Both the position numbers and the translations under genes were made by a program. The notes under the pieces are model-generated. The model saw nothing but the letters and a program-made list of their open reading frames with translations. It was not told the origin of the DNA and did no database searches. 21,433 nucleotides of DNA, taken from assembly GCA_025964215.1 (NCBI GenBank), contig JAOPZG010000314.1, forward strand, positions 1 through 21,433, written 5' to 3'. Of this stretch, positions 13,363 to 20,261 are shown piece after piece; the stretch's first letter is position 1, and every line of letters starts with the position of its first letter. This DNA is from Conexibacter sp. (GTDB taxonomy: Bacteria > Actinomycetota > Thermoleophilia > Solirubrobacterales > Solirubrobacteraceae).

Positions 13363-13413
13363 GGTTGCCGGCGCCGCGCACCATCGCGCCAGTGCCCACG
13401 GCCCGTCGGGCGC

Positions 13414-14148
13414 TCAGATCACCGTCGTGCCGCCGTCGACGACCAGCTCCTGGCCGTTGACGTAGCTCGAGTCGTCGGAGGCGAGGAACAGCGCGACCGA
13501 GGCGATCTCCTCGGGGCTGCCCATCTCGCGTCGCGGGATCAGGGACTCGAACTGCGCTCTGATCTCGTCGGTCATCACCGCCTCCATCATCGGCGTCTCG
13601 ACCTGGCCGGGGGTCAGCACGTTGACTCGGATCTTGCGGTCTCTCAGCTCAGCCACCCACCCCCGCGCGTAGATGCTCAGCAGGCCCTTGCTCGCTGCGT
13701 ACACGCTCCAGTTGGGGTAGCCCCGCAGCGAGGCGTTGGACCCGGTCATGAAGATCGAGCCGCCATCGTTGAACAGCCGCAGCGCCTTCTGGACCGTGAA
13801 CAGCGTGCCGCGCGCGTTCAGCGAGAAGGCCGCATCGAAGTGCTCCTCGGTGATGTCCGCGAGCGGGGCCGCGTGGCCGACCCCGGCGCTGGCCCACAGC
13901 ACGTCGATCGCGCCCTTCTCCTCCCGGACCGTCTTGAACAGGCGGTCCAGGTCCTCGAGGTCTGCCGAGTCAGCCTGTACCCCGGTCACGTTGTGGCCGA
14001 TCAACGCGACGGCCTCGTCCAGCTCCTCCTGGCGCCGGCCCGAGATGAAGACGTGCGCCCCTTCCTCCACGAACCGCCTGGCACCGGCCAGCGCCATGCC
14101 GCTCGTCGCACCTGTGATCACTGCGACCTTGCCATCAAGCTTTCCCAT
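13414..14148 (-). CDS. Classical short-chain dehydrogenase/reductase
   Basis: The product is 244 residues. It has the cofactor motif VITGATSGMALAGARRF (TGxxxGxx, with Met-Ala where Ile-Gly is common), SGRRQEELDEA, then the catalytic set Asn111, Ser137, Tyr150 and Lys154 (YAASK), and the C-terminal SSYVNGQELVVDGGT typical of the family. The Arg in SGRR favours NADP. It oxidises or reduces a carbonyl/alcohol in the cytoplasm; substrate unknown. GGAG precedes the ATG by six bases. Just upstream, 14170-14208 is a near-copy of the promoter/operator block in front of the F420/NADP-type gene at 15416, so the divergent TetR at 15523 probably controls this gene too. Confidence 0.93.
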   Translation of the reverse strand: MGKLDGKVAVITGATSGMALAGARRFVEEGAHVFISGRRQEELDEAVALIGHNVTGVQADSADLEDLDRLFKTVREEKGAIDVLWASAGVGHAAPLADITEEHFDAAFSLNARGTLFTVQKALRLFNDGGSIFMTGSNASLRGYPNWSVYAASKGLLSIYARGWVAELRDRKIRVNVLTPGQVETPMMEAVMTDEIRAQFESLIPRREMGSPEEIASVALFLASDDSSYVNGQELVVDGGTTVI

Positions 14149-14169
14149 GATTGCTCCATTCGCTTGGCT

Positions 14170-14208
14170 GTTCCGATGCTATGTACACCGGTCTGAGTGC
14201 TTACCGTA
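14170..14208. promoter_or_regulatory. Duplicated promoter/operator block, copy 1 (SDR gene)
   Basis: This 39-base block recurs at 15439-15477 with two substitutions. It contains GCTATGTACACCGGTCTGAG, whose centre ACCGGT is palindromic, and TACATA on the minus strand as a candidate -10. A third, shorter relative is at 15492-15509 before the TetR gene. Block and spacing to the ATG (about 22 bases) are similar at both target genes. Confidence 0.65.
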
Positions 14209-14269
14209 TCAGGGCCGGGGGCGCCGCGGCCGCCGCCGCTCCCCGTCGCGTACGCGCAGGGACAGTGCC

Positions 14270-14674
14270 TCAGTCCCCGACCGTCTCGGAGGCCTGCGCC
14301 AGCGCCAGCGTGTCGACGTACTCCTGGATGTGCCGCACTCTTCCGTCTTGAACGATCATGGAGAAGACGAACTGGTCCTCGAAATTCTTGTTGGTGGCCT
14401 TGATCCTTCCTCCAGCAACGCCGAGGACGACCACGCGCTCTCCTTGCGCTACGAACTCGCGGCGCTCTGAAGTTGTCATCTCCACCGTTTCAGAGGCCGC
14501 ATGGAGAAAATCGATCACTCCCGCGTGCCCGCGATGTGTGCCGGCCCATGCCCAGTCGCCCGGGATGATCCATTCGATGTCTTCGGCACACACCGCGAGA
14601 AGACGTCGCTCATCGCCCTGGTCGGCTGCCGCGAAGAACTCCTTGACGGTTTTGATGTTGTCTTGAGTGCTCAT
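14270..14674 (-). CDS. NTF2-like / SnoaL-type (ketosteroid-isomerase fold) protein
   Basis: The product is 134 residues: NIKTVKEFFAAADQGDERRLLAVCAEDIEWIIPGD at the N-terminus, then WAGTHRGHAGVIDFL, a strand VAQGERVVVLGVAGG and the closing FVFSMIVQDGRVRHIQEYVDT. This is the cone-shaped NTF2/SnoaL fold, which hosts isomerases, hydrolases and non-enzymatic binders. GAAAGGG lies close before the ATG. It sits between the F420/NADP-type gene and the SDR in the same direction, with gaps of about 115-120 bases on each side. The SDR has its own promoter block, so this gene probably depends on the promoter at 15439 or one of its own; I see no palindrome directly in front. Confidence 0.88.
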   Translation of the reverse strand: MSTQDNIKTVKEFFAAADQGDERRLLAVCAEDIEWIIPGDWAWAGTHRGHAGVIDFLHAASETVEMTTSERREFVAQGERVVVLGVAGGRIKATNKNFEDQFVFSMIVQDGRVRHIQEYVDTLALAQASETVGD

Positions 14675-14789
14675 AAAACCCTTTCGTTTCTCGAATCGGG
14701 TGAGTTCGGTCGATCTCGCTGCAGCGGTACCACCCGGCCGCAGGCAGGGCCGGTCGCCGGACAGTGGCCGCGTGCCGGGTCGGACGAGC

Positions 14790-15416
14790 TCAGCGGACGC
14801 GGACGCGGACGCCGAGCGAGAAGTCGAGGTTCCCGACGCCGTTGCCGGCCAGCCCGACCGACAGCAGGCCGGCGCCCTCGAGCCAGTGCGCCATGCTCAG
14901 GTCGCCGACGTCGCGCGGGGTGAGCCCGAGGCTCTCGATGAACGCCGACACGCTCGCCTTGGCCTGCGCGTCATCGCCGGCCATAAACACGTCCAGCGGA
15001 CCGCCCGCGGCCAGGACGTCGCGAAAGAGGGTGTTGAACGCCTTGACGACGTGGGCGCTCGCGGGAGCGGCCGCGGCGATCAGCTGCGCGTTGGAGGTGT
15101 CGTCAGGGGTGGCCAGCCCGGTGTTGGTGGGGTTGAACGGGTTGGTGATGTCGATGATGACCTTGCCGTCCAAGGCGTCCCCGAACTGGCCGACGACGTC
15201 GACCGCGCTCTCGAACAGCACGGCAAGGACGACCACGTCGCCGATCGGAGCGCTGCCCCACGTTCCGGCCGAGGCGCCGTCGCCGAGCTGCTGGGCCAGG
15301 GCCTCGGACTTGGCCGCGTCGCGGCCGATGACCTCCACGGTGTTGCCGCCCTTGAGGGCCAGGGCGCCGATGGCGCTGGTCATGTTTCCCGAGCCGATGA
15401 TGCTGATGCTGCTCAT
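14790..15416 (-). CDS. F420/NADP-type oxidoreductase, paralogue of the gene at 12579
   Basis: The product is 208 residues. It has ISIIGSGNMTSAIGALALKGG as the Rossmann motif, VEVIGRDAAKS, VVVLAVLFESAVDVV, VIIDITNPFNPTN and HVVKAFNTLFRDVL, ending GVGNLDFSLGVRVRVR. It is closely related to the 12579 product, with a 56-base DNA block (14926-14981) matching 12712-12767 at 55 positions. The chosen ATG at 15416 has GGGAG seven bases upstream; the longer frame is antisense to the TetR gene. A promoter/operator block lies 23-61 bases upstream and the TetR gene diverges from it. The terminal (Arg-Val) repeat arises from a short GGACGC tandem repeat in the DNA. Confidence 0.9.
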   Translation of the reverse strand: MSSISIIGSGNMTSAIGALALKGGNTVEVIGRDAAKSEALAQQLGDGASAGTWGSAPIGDVVVLAVLFESAVDVVGQFGDALDGKVIIDITNPFNPTNTGLATPDDTSNAQLIAAAAPASAHVVKAFNTLFRDVLAAGGPLDVFMAGDDAQAKASVSAFIESLGLTPRDVGDLSMAHWLEGAGLLSVGLAGNGVGNLDFSLGVRVRVR

Positions 15417-15438
15417 GGTGTGCTCCCGTCGCTTGCTG

Positions 15439-15477
15439 GTTCCGATGCTATGTACACCGATCTGAGTGCCTACCGTA
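15439..15477. promoter_or_regulatory. Duplicated promoter/operator block, copy 2 (F420/NADP-type gene)
   Basis: 37 of 39 bases are identical to 14170-14208; the core reads ACACCGATCTGAG here (G to A at the centre). It lies in the 15417-15513 divergent region together with the third half-related site at 15492. Confidence 0.65.
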
Positions 15478-15491
15478 CCCAGCGAGCGCGA

Positions 15492-15509
15492 GCTATGCAC
15501 ACCGGTCTG
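15492..15509. promoter_or_regulatory. TetR operator-like site before the TetR gene
   Basis: GCTATGCACACCGGTCTG shares 17 of 18 bases with the core of block copy 1. Around the central ACCGGT, CACACCGGTCTG is palindromic except at one pair. It ends only a few bases before the candidate TetR starts, consistent with autorepression. Confidence 0.6.
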
Positions 15510-15522
15510 TACCATGGAGGAC

Positions 15523-16125
15523 ATGACGGAGTTGGAGAAGGGACCGCGAGGCCTGCGCCGAGGGCGAGGAGCACGAGAGCGCATCCTCAGTGCGTCGACG
15601 CAGCTCTTCCGCGATCAGGGCATCAACTCGACCGGCATCGACCAGCTCTGCGCGGTCGCGGAGGTGTCCAAGCGCACGCTCTACCAGCACTTCCCCGGCA
15701 AGGACGAGCTGATCGCCGAGCACCTGCGCCGGTTCGACCCCAACATCCTTCCCGAGGTCTTCGACAACACCGACTTCGCGCCCCGCGAGCGACTCCTCGC
15801 TGCCTTCGAGCTCCACGCGCCCCTGTGCCCGTTCATCGCGGCGTCCGTGGAGATCCAGGATCCGGACCATCCGGCTCGCCTCTACGCTCGTGACTACAAG
15901 ACGGCGTTCGCGGCGCGGCTCACCGAGGCGGCGCGCGAGGCCGGCGCCACTGACCCTCAGCAGCTCGGCGAGCAACTGGCGCTCCTCCTGGACGGCGCCG
16001 CGGCCCGCAGCCGGGTCCTAAACATCGACGCCTTCCCCACCGCCGCCGCCATCGCCGCGGTCCTCATCGACACCGCGATCCCCGCGGCGGCGGTGCCCTC
16101 CGACGGCCAGCTCAGCGGACGTTGA
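15523..16125 (+). CDS. TetR family repressor of the SDR / F420-type oxidoreductase loci
   Basis: From ATG 15523 the product is 200 residues (203 from the alternative ATG at 15514; the GGAGG between them is too close to 15523, so 15514 remains possible). The HTH domain reads RERILSASTQLFRDQGINSTG, then IDQLCAVAEVSKRTLYQHFPGKDEL. The helical ligand domain contains CPFIAASVEIQDPDHPARLYARDYK and LALLLDGAAARSRVL, seen in TetR proteins that sit beside SDR or carrier genes. The site at 15492 abuts the start, and related blocks lie before the divergent oxidoreductase and the SDR. The last residues, about SDGQLSGR, are read from what looks like a remnant of another gene's 3' end, so the native C-terminus may have been replaced. 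Confidence 0.9.
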   Translation: MTELEKGPRGLRRGRGARERILSASTQLFRDQGINSTGIDQLCAVAEVSKRTLYQHFPGKDELIAEHLRRFDPNILPEVFDNTDFAPRERLLAAFELHAPLCPFIAASVEIQDPDHPARLYARDYKTAFAARLTEAAREAGATDPQQLGEQLALLLDGAAARSRVLNIDAFPTAAAIAAVLIDTAIPAAAVPSDGQLSGR

Positions 16126-16160
16126 CGCCCAGCGACGTCGAAGCTCCCCATGCCGCAACG
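16109..16160 (-). pseudogene. 3' remnant of a third F420/NADP-type oxidoreductase paralogue
   Basis: On the minus strand, GSFD then (after a small frame change) SLGVNVR and TGA reproduce the C-terminal end of the 14790 product (GVGNLDFSLGVRVRVR, stop). At DNA level GCTCAGCGGACG is identical at 16109-16120 and 14788-14799; after a six-base gap about two thirds of the next 38 bases match, with a two-base deletion that breaks the frame. The similarity fades near 16160. The remnant overlaps the last codons of the TetR gene and lies 30 bases before repeat copy 2. Confidence 0.55.
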
Positions 16161-16607
16161 ACCCCAGTCCCACTGACAGCGGGCCCGTTCAGGCACTGGG
16201 ATCCCCCAGTGCCTGGAACCCCCAGAATCACCGGGAATCCCCCGCAATCCGCGCCACGACCCGACGAGGGAGCGCCACAGAAGCCCCTGCACAGCGGCCA
16301 GTTTTGGTGCGCAGTCTTCTTGCATCGCACTCGGGAGGTCGCCGACTCTGAGAAGTGCCGATTTGCAGGGGTTGGGGGTCTAGTGACCTCTTGGAGATCG
16401 CCCAGGAGGTCAAGCGCAACAGGGTGCGGTCGCCGACTCATGCCCGGCGGCCAGCGCAGCGCCGGCGGCGCGATGACTTAAGTCCAGCTCGCGAGACCGG
16501 GACAACGGCAGCCGTGACAGACGCGAGCGGGGCGGCTCCTGCGTTTTGCTGCGTGGCGTGCTCTCACCCTCGCTCCAGCGTGCTCGCCACGCACCAGAAA
16601 GGAAGCT
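16126..16607. other. Gene-free stretch of about 480 bases
   Basis: It holds most of the paralogue remnant (to about 16160) and repeat copy 2 (16190-16416). From 16417 to 16607 I see only a second occurrence of GGTCGCCGACTC (16428-16439, also in the repeat core) and nothing coding. Confidence 0.6.
16190..16416 (+). repeat. Structured dispersed repeat, copy 2
   Basis: This is the second copy of the element at 3114-3348, same orientation. Stem I is stronger here: CAGGCACTGGG (16190-16200) pairs perfectly with CCCAGTGCCTG (16205-16215). The 15-base GGAACCCCCAGAATC follows. Stem II pairs 16284-16298 with 16357-16371 (13 of 15 positions) around the 38-base core at 16309-16346. Stem III pairs 16385-16395 with 16401-16411 around the same GATCG loop; relative to copy 1 one change yields a G-U pair in plus-strand RNA. 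Positions between stems have drifted far more than the stems, suggesting structure is maintained. Confidence 0.75.
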
Positions 16608-17876
16608 CTAAACGGCCCTCGGCTGATCAGATTGAGCGCGACCGGCGCCCGAGACAGCCGCGCTACGCGACCCTTCGCGCGCGAGAACCCGCTCCAGAAG
16701 CGCCTGATCGACGCCCACCGGGGCGTTGGCCATCAACCGATGTTGGCGCGCGGCCTCTGCCGCGACGATGCGTGGGTCGCCGTCCAGCGTCGGCCGCGGC
16801 GCACCGCAGGCAGCCAGCAGCGCCTCCACGGCCTGCGACAGGCGCTCGGACCGGGCGACCTCGGACGCGCTCGCGCCGGCGTCACCCACCAGGAGCCTCG
16901 TGATCGCCGCGTGCCGGTCCGGATCGAAGGCGTACAACTCGCGCGCCAGGCCGGGCAGCAGCAGGCCGACGAGGAGGCCATGCGGCAGCGTCGATCCCGC
17001 GCTCGCGATCGCGTAAGCCAGCGCGTGCCCCGCGTGCGCGCCCGCGACCGCGGCGCCGAGGTTGGCGAGCGTCGCGGCCAGCATCACATCGGTCCGCGCG
17101 GCGACGTCGTCGCCGTCGGCCACCGCGCACGGCAGGCCGCGGGCCAGCAGCGGCAGCGCCGCACGGCAGAGCGCGTCGCTGTACGGGTTGGCCCCGGCGT
17201 AGACGGTGGGCTCGGCGCCCAGCCGGCTCGGGTCGTCCCACGGCCGCGCGGTCAGCGACTCGACGACGTGCGCGAGGACGTCCAGCCCCGCGGCGGCCGT
17301 CGCCCCCGGCGGGACCGTCAGCGTCAGGAGCGGATCGGCGATCGCCACCGCGGGACGCAGCCACGGGTGGGCGATCGCGGTCTTCACCGCCCCCTCGGTG
17401 AGCTCGAGCACCGCGACGGCGCTGACGTCCGATCCCGACCCCGCGGTCGTCGGGATCGCGACCAGCGGCAGCGGCCGCGCGGACGGCGCGCGGCCGGCGC
17501 CGAACGGCGCGTTGACGTAGTCATATATCTCGCCGCCGGCGCCCAGCAGCAGCGCGATCGCCTTCGCGCTGTCGATCACCGAGCCGCCGCCGAGCGCGAC
17601 GACCGCGTCGAACACGCCGTCCCGCGCGGCGGCCGCCGCCTCTTCGATCACCGCCTGGGTCGGCTCGCCGAGCGGGACGGTCAGCAGCTCGCTCCAGATT
17701 CCCTCGCGCTCCAACGGATCGGTCACGCGCGCGACCAGGCCGGCGGCCAGGATCGCGGGATCGCTGACCAGCAGGACGCGCTCGGCTCCCAGCGCGCGGA
17801 CCTCGGCCCCGGCCCCGCCGGCGGCGCCCGCACCGAAGCGCACGGAGCCGCCGCCGAGCCCGAAGCCCAAGGGCAT
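16608..17876 (-). CDS. Iron-containing alcohol dehydrogenase, hydroxyacid-oxoacid transhydrogenase-like
   Basis: The product is 422 residues. The nucleotide site VVALGGGSVIDSAKAIALLL is at about 92-111, followed by AIPTTAGSGSDVS. Likely metal ligands are Asp199 and His203 (GLDVLAHVVES), His284 (in HAGHALAYAI, matching the HxxHGMSYPI block of transhydrogenases) and His299 (LPHG). The GANPYSDALCRAALPLL insert also matches the transhydrogenase (ADHFE1-type) branch better than maleylacetate reductases. Such enzymes couple oxidation of a hydroxyacid to reduction of an oxoacid, or act as simple dehydrogenases. The ATG is four bases after the upstream FAH-family stop, so the two are cotranscribed. 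The last ~25 residues (Ser/Ala/Arg-rich) lie outside the fold. Last gene of the catabolic run. Confidence 0.9.
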   Translation of the reverse strand: MPLGFGLGGGSVRFGAGAAGGAGAEVRALGAERVLLVSDPAILAAGLVARVTDPLEREGIWSELLTVPLGEPTQAVIEEAAAAARDGVFDAVVALGGGSVIDSAKAIALLLGAGGEIYDYVNAPFGAGRAPSARPLPLVAIPTTAGSGSDVSAVAVLELTEGAVKTAIAHPWLRPAVAIADPLLTLTVPPGATAAAGLDVLAHVVESLTARPWDDPSRLGAEPTVYAGANPYSDALCRAALPLLARGLPCAVADGDDVAARTDVMLAATLANLGAAVAGAHAGHALAYAIASAGSTLPHGLLVGLLLPGLARELYAFDPDRHAAITRLLVGDAGASASEVARSERLSQAVEALLAACGAPRPTLDGDPRIVAAEAARQHRLMANAPVGVDQALLERVLAREGSRSAAVSGAGRAQSDQPRAV

Positions 17877-17879
17877 GTC

Positions 17880-18731
17880 CTAGACCCGCGCCGGCGCGAG
17901 CGTCAGCCGCTGCGCGCCGAGGCCGTCGATGCCCAGCTCCACGACATCGCCGGCCCGCAGGAAGCGCGGCGGGTCCTGGAGGTTGCCAACACCCCCGGGC
18001 GTCCCGGTGTCGATCAGGTCGCCGGGCTCGAGCACCATGAACTGGCTGAGGTACCAGACGATGTGCGCCGCGCCCCAGACCATGTTGGAGGTGTTGCTGC
18101 GCTGCATCGGGTCGCCGTTGACGTCGAGCCACATCGGCAGCGCCTGCGGGTCCTCGATCTCGTCCGGCGTGACGAGCCACGGGCCCAGCGGGTTGAACGT
18201 CTCGCACGACTTGCCCTTGGTCCACTCGCCGCCCCGGTCGAGCTGGTAGGCGCGCTCGGAGAGGTCGTTGACGAGCGCGAACCCGGCGATGTGGTCCAGC
18301 GCCGTGCGCTCGTCGGCGAGGTAGCGCGCCCGCGAGCCGATGACGACGGCCAGCTCGACTTCCCAGTCGACGCGCTCGGCGCCCGGCGGGATCAGCACGA
18401 CGTCGTTGGGCCCCACGAGCGTGTTGGGGGCCTTGAGGAAGACCATCGGCTCCTTGGGCACCGGGAACCCGGCCTCGGCGGCGTGATCGGCGTAGTTGAG
18501 CCCGATGCACACGATCTTCTCGGGCTGGGCGATCGGCGCGCCGAGGCGCGTGCCCGCCGCCACTTCGGGCAGTGCGTCGACGTCGGCCTGGCGCAGCGTC
18601 GCGATTCCGCCCGCGGCGAAGAACGCGGCGTCGTAGTCGGTCGCGAGTGCGCTCGCGTCGCGGACCGTGCCGTCGGGCGCGTGTAGGCCCGGGCGCTCGT
18701 GGCCCGGCTCGCCGAAACGCAGCAGCTTCAT
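17880..18731 (-). CDS. Fumarylacetoacetate hydrolase (FAH) family protein
   Basis: The product is 283 residues. A short N-terminal domain (1-65) precedes the FAH fold beginning KIVCIGLNYADHAAEAGFP. Metal ligands are Glu124 and Glu126 (DWEVELAVVIG) and Asp156 (LVNDLSER); the Lys in TKGKSCETFNPLGPW and the late DTGTPGGVG loop are also conserved. The family cleaves or decarboxylates beta-diketo and related oxoacids with Mg2+. The overall pattern matches the bacterial branch that includes 2,4-diketo-3-deoxy sugar acid hydrolases and acylpyruvases; I cannot pick one. AAGGAG lies upstream of the ATG. A GTATAC-centred site is at 18757-18766, so this gene probably has a promoter controlled by the adjacent GntR regulator. 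Cotranscribed with the HOT-like gene. Confidence 0.93.
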   Translation of the reverse strand: MKLLRFGEPGHERPGLHAPDGTVRDASALATDYDAAFFAAGGIATLRQADVDALPEVAAGTRLGAPIAQPEKIVCIGLNYADHAAEAGFPVPKEPMVFLKAPNTLVGPNDVVLIPPGAERVDWEVELAVVIGSRARYLADERTALDHIAGFALVNDLSERAYQLDRGGEWTKGKSCETFNPLGPWLVTPDEIEDPQALPMWLDVNGDPMQRSNTSNMVWGAAHIVWYLSQFMVLEPGDLIDTGTPGGVGNLQDPPRFLRAGDVVELGIDGLGAQRLTLAPARV

Positions 18732-18756
18732 GATGTCGAGTACTCCTTGTGTGCAG

Positions 18757-18766
18757 TGGTATACAT
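18757..18766. promoter_or_regulatory. Candidate GntR/FCD operator (TGGTATACAT)
   Basis: A GTATAC centre with T at the left edge resembles the TNGTATACNA sites of FCD-type GntR regulators; the right outer position (T, not A) deviates. It lies 26-35 bases upstream of the FAH-family start and could overlap a -10 (TATACC on the minus strand). Confidence 0.45.
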
Positions 18767-18814
18767 GGATGAAGGACAGTGGTCCCGCCAACCCGCCGGG
18801 TCCGGGCGGTGCGC

Positions 18815-19459
18815 CTACGTCAGCGCCGCGTCCGCCGAGCGCTCGTCGCTCCACATCCGCAGCCGGACGTCGCGCGCCCGCGTCATGTGGTCGCGCCCGA
18901 TCCGCCGCGCCTCCTCCTCGTCGCCGCGCTCGATCGCGGCCACGAGAGCGGTGTGCTCGGCGATCGCCTCGTCCCAACGCCCCGGGAACGTCAGCGTCGT
19001 CGACGGGTAGCGGCGCAGGTGCGTGAACAGGCGGCTGAGCAGCTCGACGAGCATCGAGTTGTGGCTCGCCGTCCACACCGCCTCGTGGAACTGCCGGTTC
19101 CACGCCGCCTTCGCCTCGCCGTCATCGGCGTCGGCGGGGTGGTGGGCCAGCAGCCCCTCCAGCCGCGCGCGGTCGACCTCGGTCCGCCGCCGCGCCGCGG
19201 CGCCGCACGCGGCCTCCTCGAGCGCGACGCGGGCCTCGTAGATCTCCATGATCTGCTCGGCGCTGCGCTCGGCCACCCGCAGCCCACGGTCCCCGCGCTC
19301 GACGACGCCGTCCTGCTGGAGGCGATGCAGCGCCTCGCGGATCGGCGTCCGGCTCACGCCGAACGTCTCGGCCAGCTGCGTCTCCACCAGCGGCGCGCCG
19401 GAGGCGAGCTCGCCGGAGAGGATCGCGGTCTTGAGCTTGTCGTACACGGTGGTCCTCAT
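18815..19459 (-). CDS. GntR family regulator, FCD (FadR C-terminal) type
   Basis: The product is 214 residues from ATG 19459. The winged helix (1-65) reads VYDKLKTAILSGELASGAPL, then ETQLAETFGVSRTPIREALHRL and QQDGVVERGDRGLRV. The helical FCD domain (about 70-205) has YEARVALEEAACGAAARR, NRQFHEAVWTASHN and the His residues in HTALVAAI and RDHMTRA, matching the metal-binding set of FCD proteins that sense organic acids. It lies 19 bases after the enoyl-CoA hydratase gene and 83 bases before the FAH-family gene, in the same direction, so it is embedded in the pathway it probably represses. The longer frame to 19513 overlaps the upstream gene and is not needed by the fold. Confidence 0.92.
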   Translation of the reverse strand: MRTTVYDKLKTAILSGELASGAPLVETQLAETFGVSRTPIREALHRLQQDGVVERGDRGLRVAERSAEQIMEIYEARVALEEAACGAAARRRTEVDRARLEGLLAHHPADADDGEAKAAWNRQFHEAVWTASHNSMLVELLSRLFTHLRRYPSTTLTFPGRWDEAIAEHTALVAAIERGDEEEARRIGRDHMTRARDVRLRMWSDERSADAALT

Positions 19460-19478
19460 CGCGCGAGACGGTAGATGA

Positions 19479-20261
19479 TCATCGCCCCTGCCAGGAGGGT
19501 GCGCGGCGCTCACGGAACGCGACCACGCCTTCGCGCCCGTCGTCGGAGGTCAGCGCCCGCAGCAGCGACGGCGGCGTGAGCGCATGGGAGGCATGCGTGC
19601 CGTGCCCGTCGCCGGCCGACAGCATGTCCTTGATCGCCCGCTGCGACAGCGGCGCGGCGGCCAGGACGGCGGTGGTCAGCTCGTCGACGGCGGCGTCCAG
19701 CTCGCCGGCGGCGACGACCCGGTTGACCAAGCCCCAGTGCAGGGCCTCGCGCGCGGTGAGGCGGCGGCCGGCGAGGAGCACCTCGGCGGCGACCTTCGGG
19801 GGCAGTGCCCGGGCGACGAGCGGGACGCCGCCGTCGAGTGGGACGCGGCCGACGAGCGCCTCGGGCAGCCCGAAGGTCGCGTCTTCGGTCGCGACCGCGA
19901 GGTCGCAGCCCAGGACCATCTCGAAGCCTCCGCCGAGCGCCACGCCGTTGACGCGGGCGATGACCGGTACCGGCAGCGTCCGGCGCAGCGAGATCGCGCC
20001 GAACCCGTCGGCTCGGCGAGCGGCCAGGTAGTCCAGCCCTTCGGCGTCGTCGCCGGCCTTCATGTCGGCCCCCGCGCAGAAGGCGCGGTCGCCCGCACCA
20101 GTGAGGATCGCCACGCGCAGGCCGTCGACCTGCTCCAGGTCGTCCCACACGTGCTGCAGGCGCAGCGCGTGCTCGGCGTCCAGCGCGTTGAGGACCTCCG
20201 GCCGGGCGATCGTCACCACGGCGACGCGGCCGCCGGCGTCGAGGTCGACCCCGATGCTCAC
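19479..20261 (-). CDS. Enoyl-CoA hydratase/isomerase (crotonase) family protein
   Basis: The product is 260 residues and starts with GTG at 20261, overlapping the stop of the CoA-transferase by four bases (GTGA). Only this start fits: it is followed by SIGVDLDAGGRVAVVTIARPEVLNALD, the usual crotonase N-terminus, while the longer open frame upstream is antisense-like Arg-rich sequence. The oxyanion hole segments are FCAGADMKAG (61-70) and GVALGGGFEMVLGCDLA (107-122). Both hydratase glutamates appear: Glu114 (GGGFEM) and Glu134 (GLPEALVG). Hydration of a 2-enoyl-CoA is therefore plausible, and the context with a type III CoA-transferase recalls carnitinyl-CoA dehydratase-like pairs. Substrate not determined. 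Confidence 0.93.
   Translation of the reverse strand: MSIGVDLDAGGRVAVVTIARPEVLNALDAEHALRLQHVWDDLEQVDGLRVAILTGAGDRAFCAGADMKAGDDAEGLDYLAARRADGFGAISLRRTLPVPVIARVNGVALGGGFEMVLGCDLAVATEDATFGLPEALVGRVPLDGGVPLVARALPPKVAAEVLLAGRRLTAREALHWGLVNRVVAAGELDAAVDELTTAVLAAAPLSQRAIKDMLSAGDGHGTHASHALTPPSLLRALTSDDGREGVVAFRERRAPSWQGR

Noticed and set aside
16632..18686. Open frame of 684 codons on the plus strand
   Set aside because: Entirely antisense to the HOT-like and FAH-family genes, which have clear catalytic motifs; its composition is the codon mirror of those genes.
19474..19483. Palindrome GATGATCATC just upstream of the GntR gene
   Set aside because: Only ten bases, overlaps the stop codon of the preceding gene, and differs from the GTATAC-type site expected for FCD regulators; likely chance.
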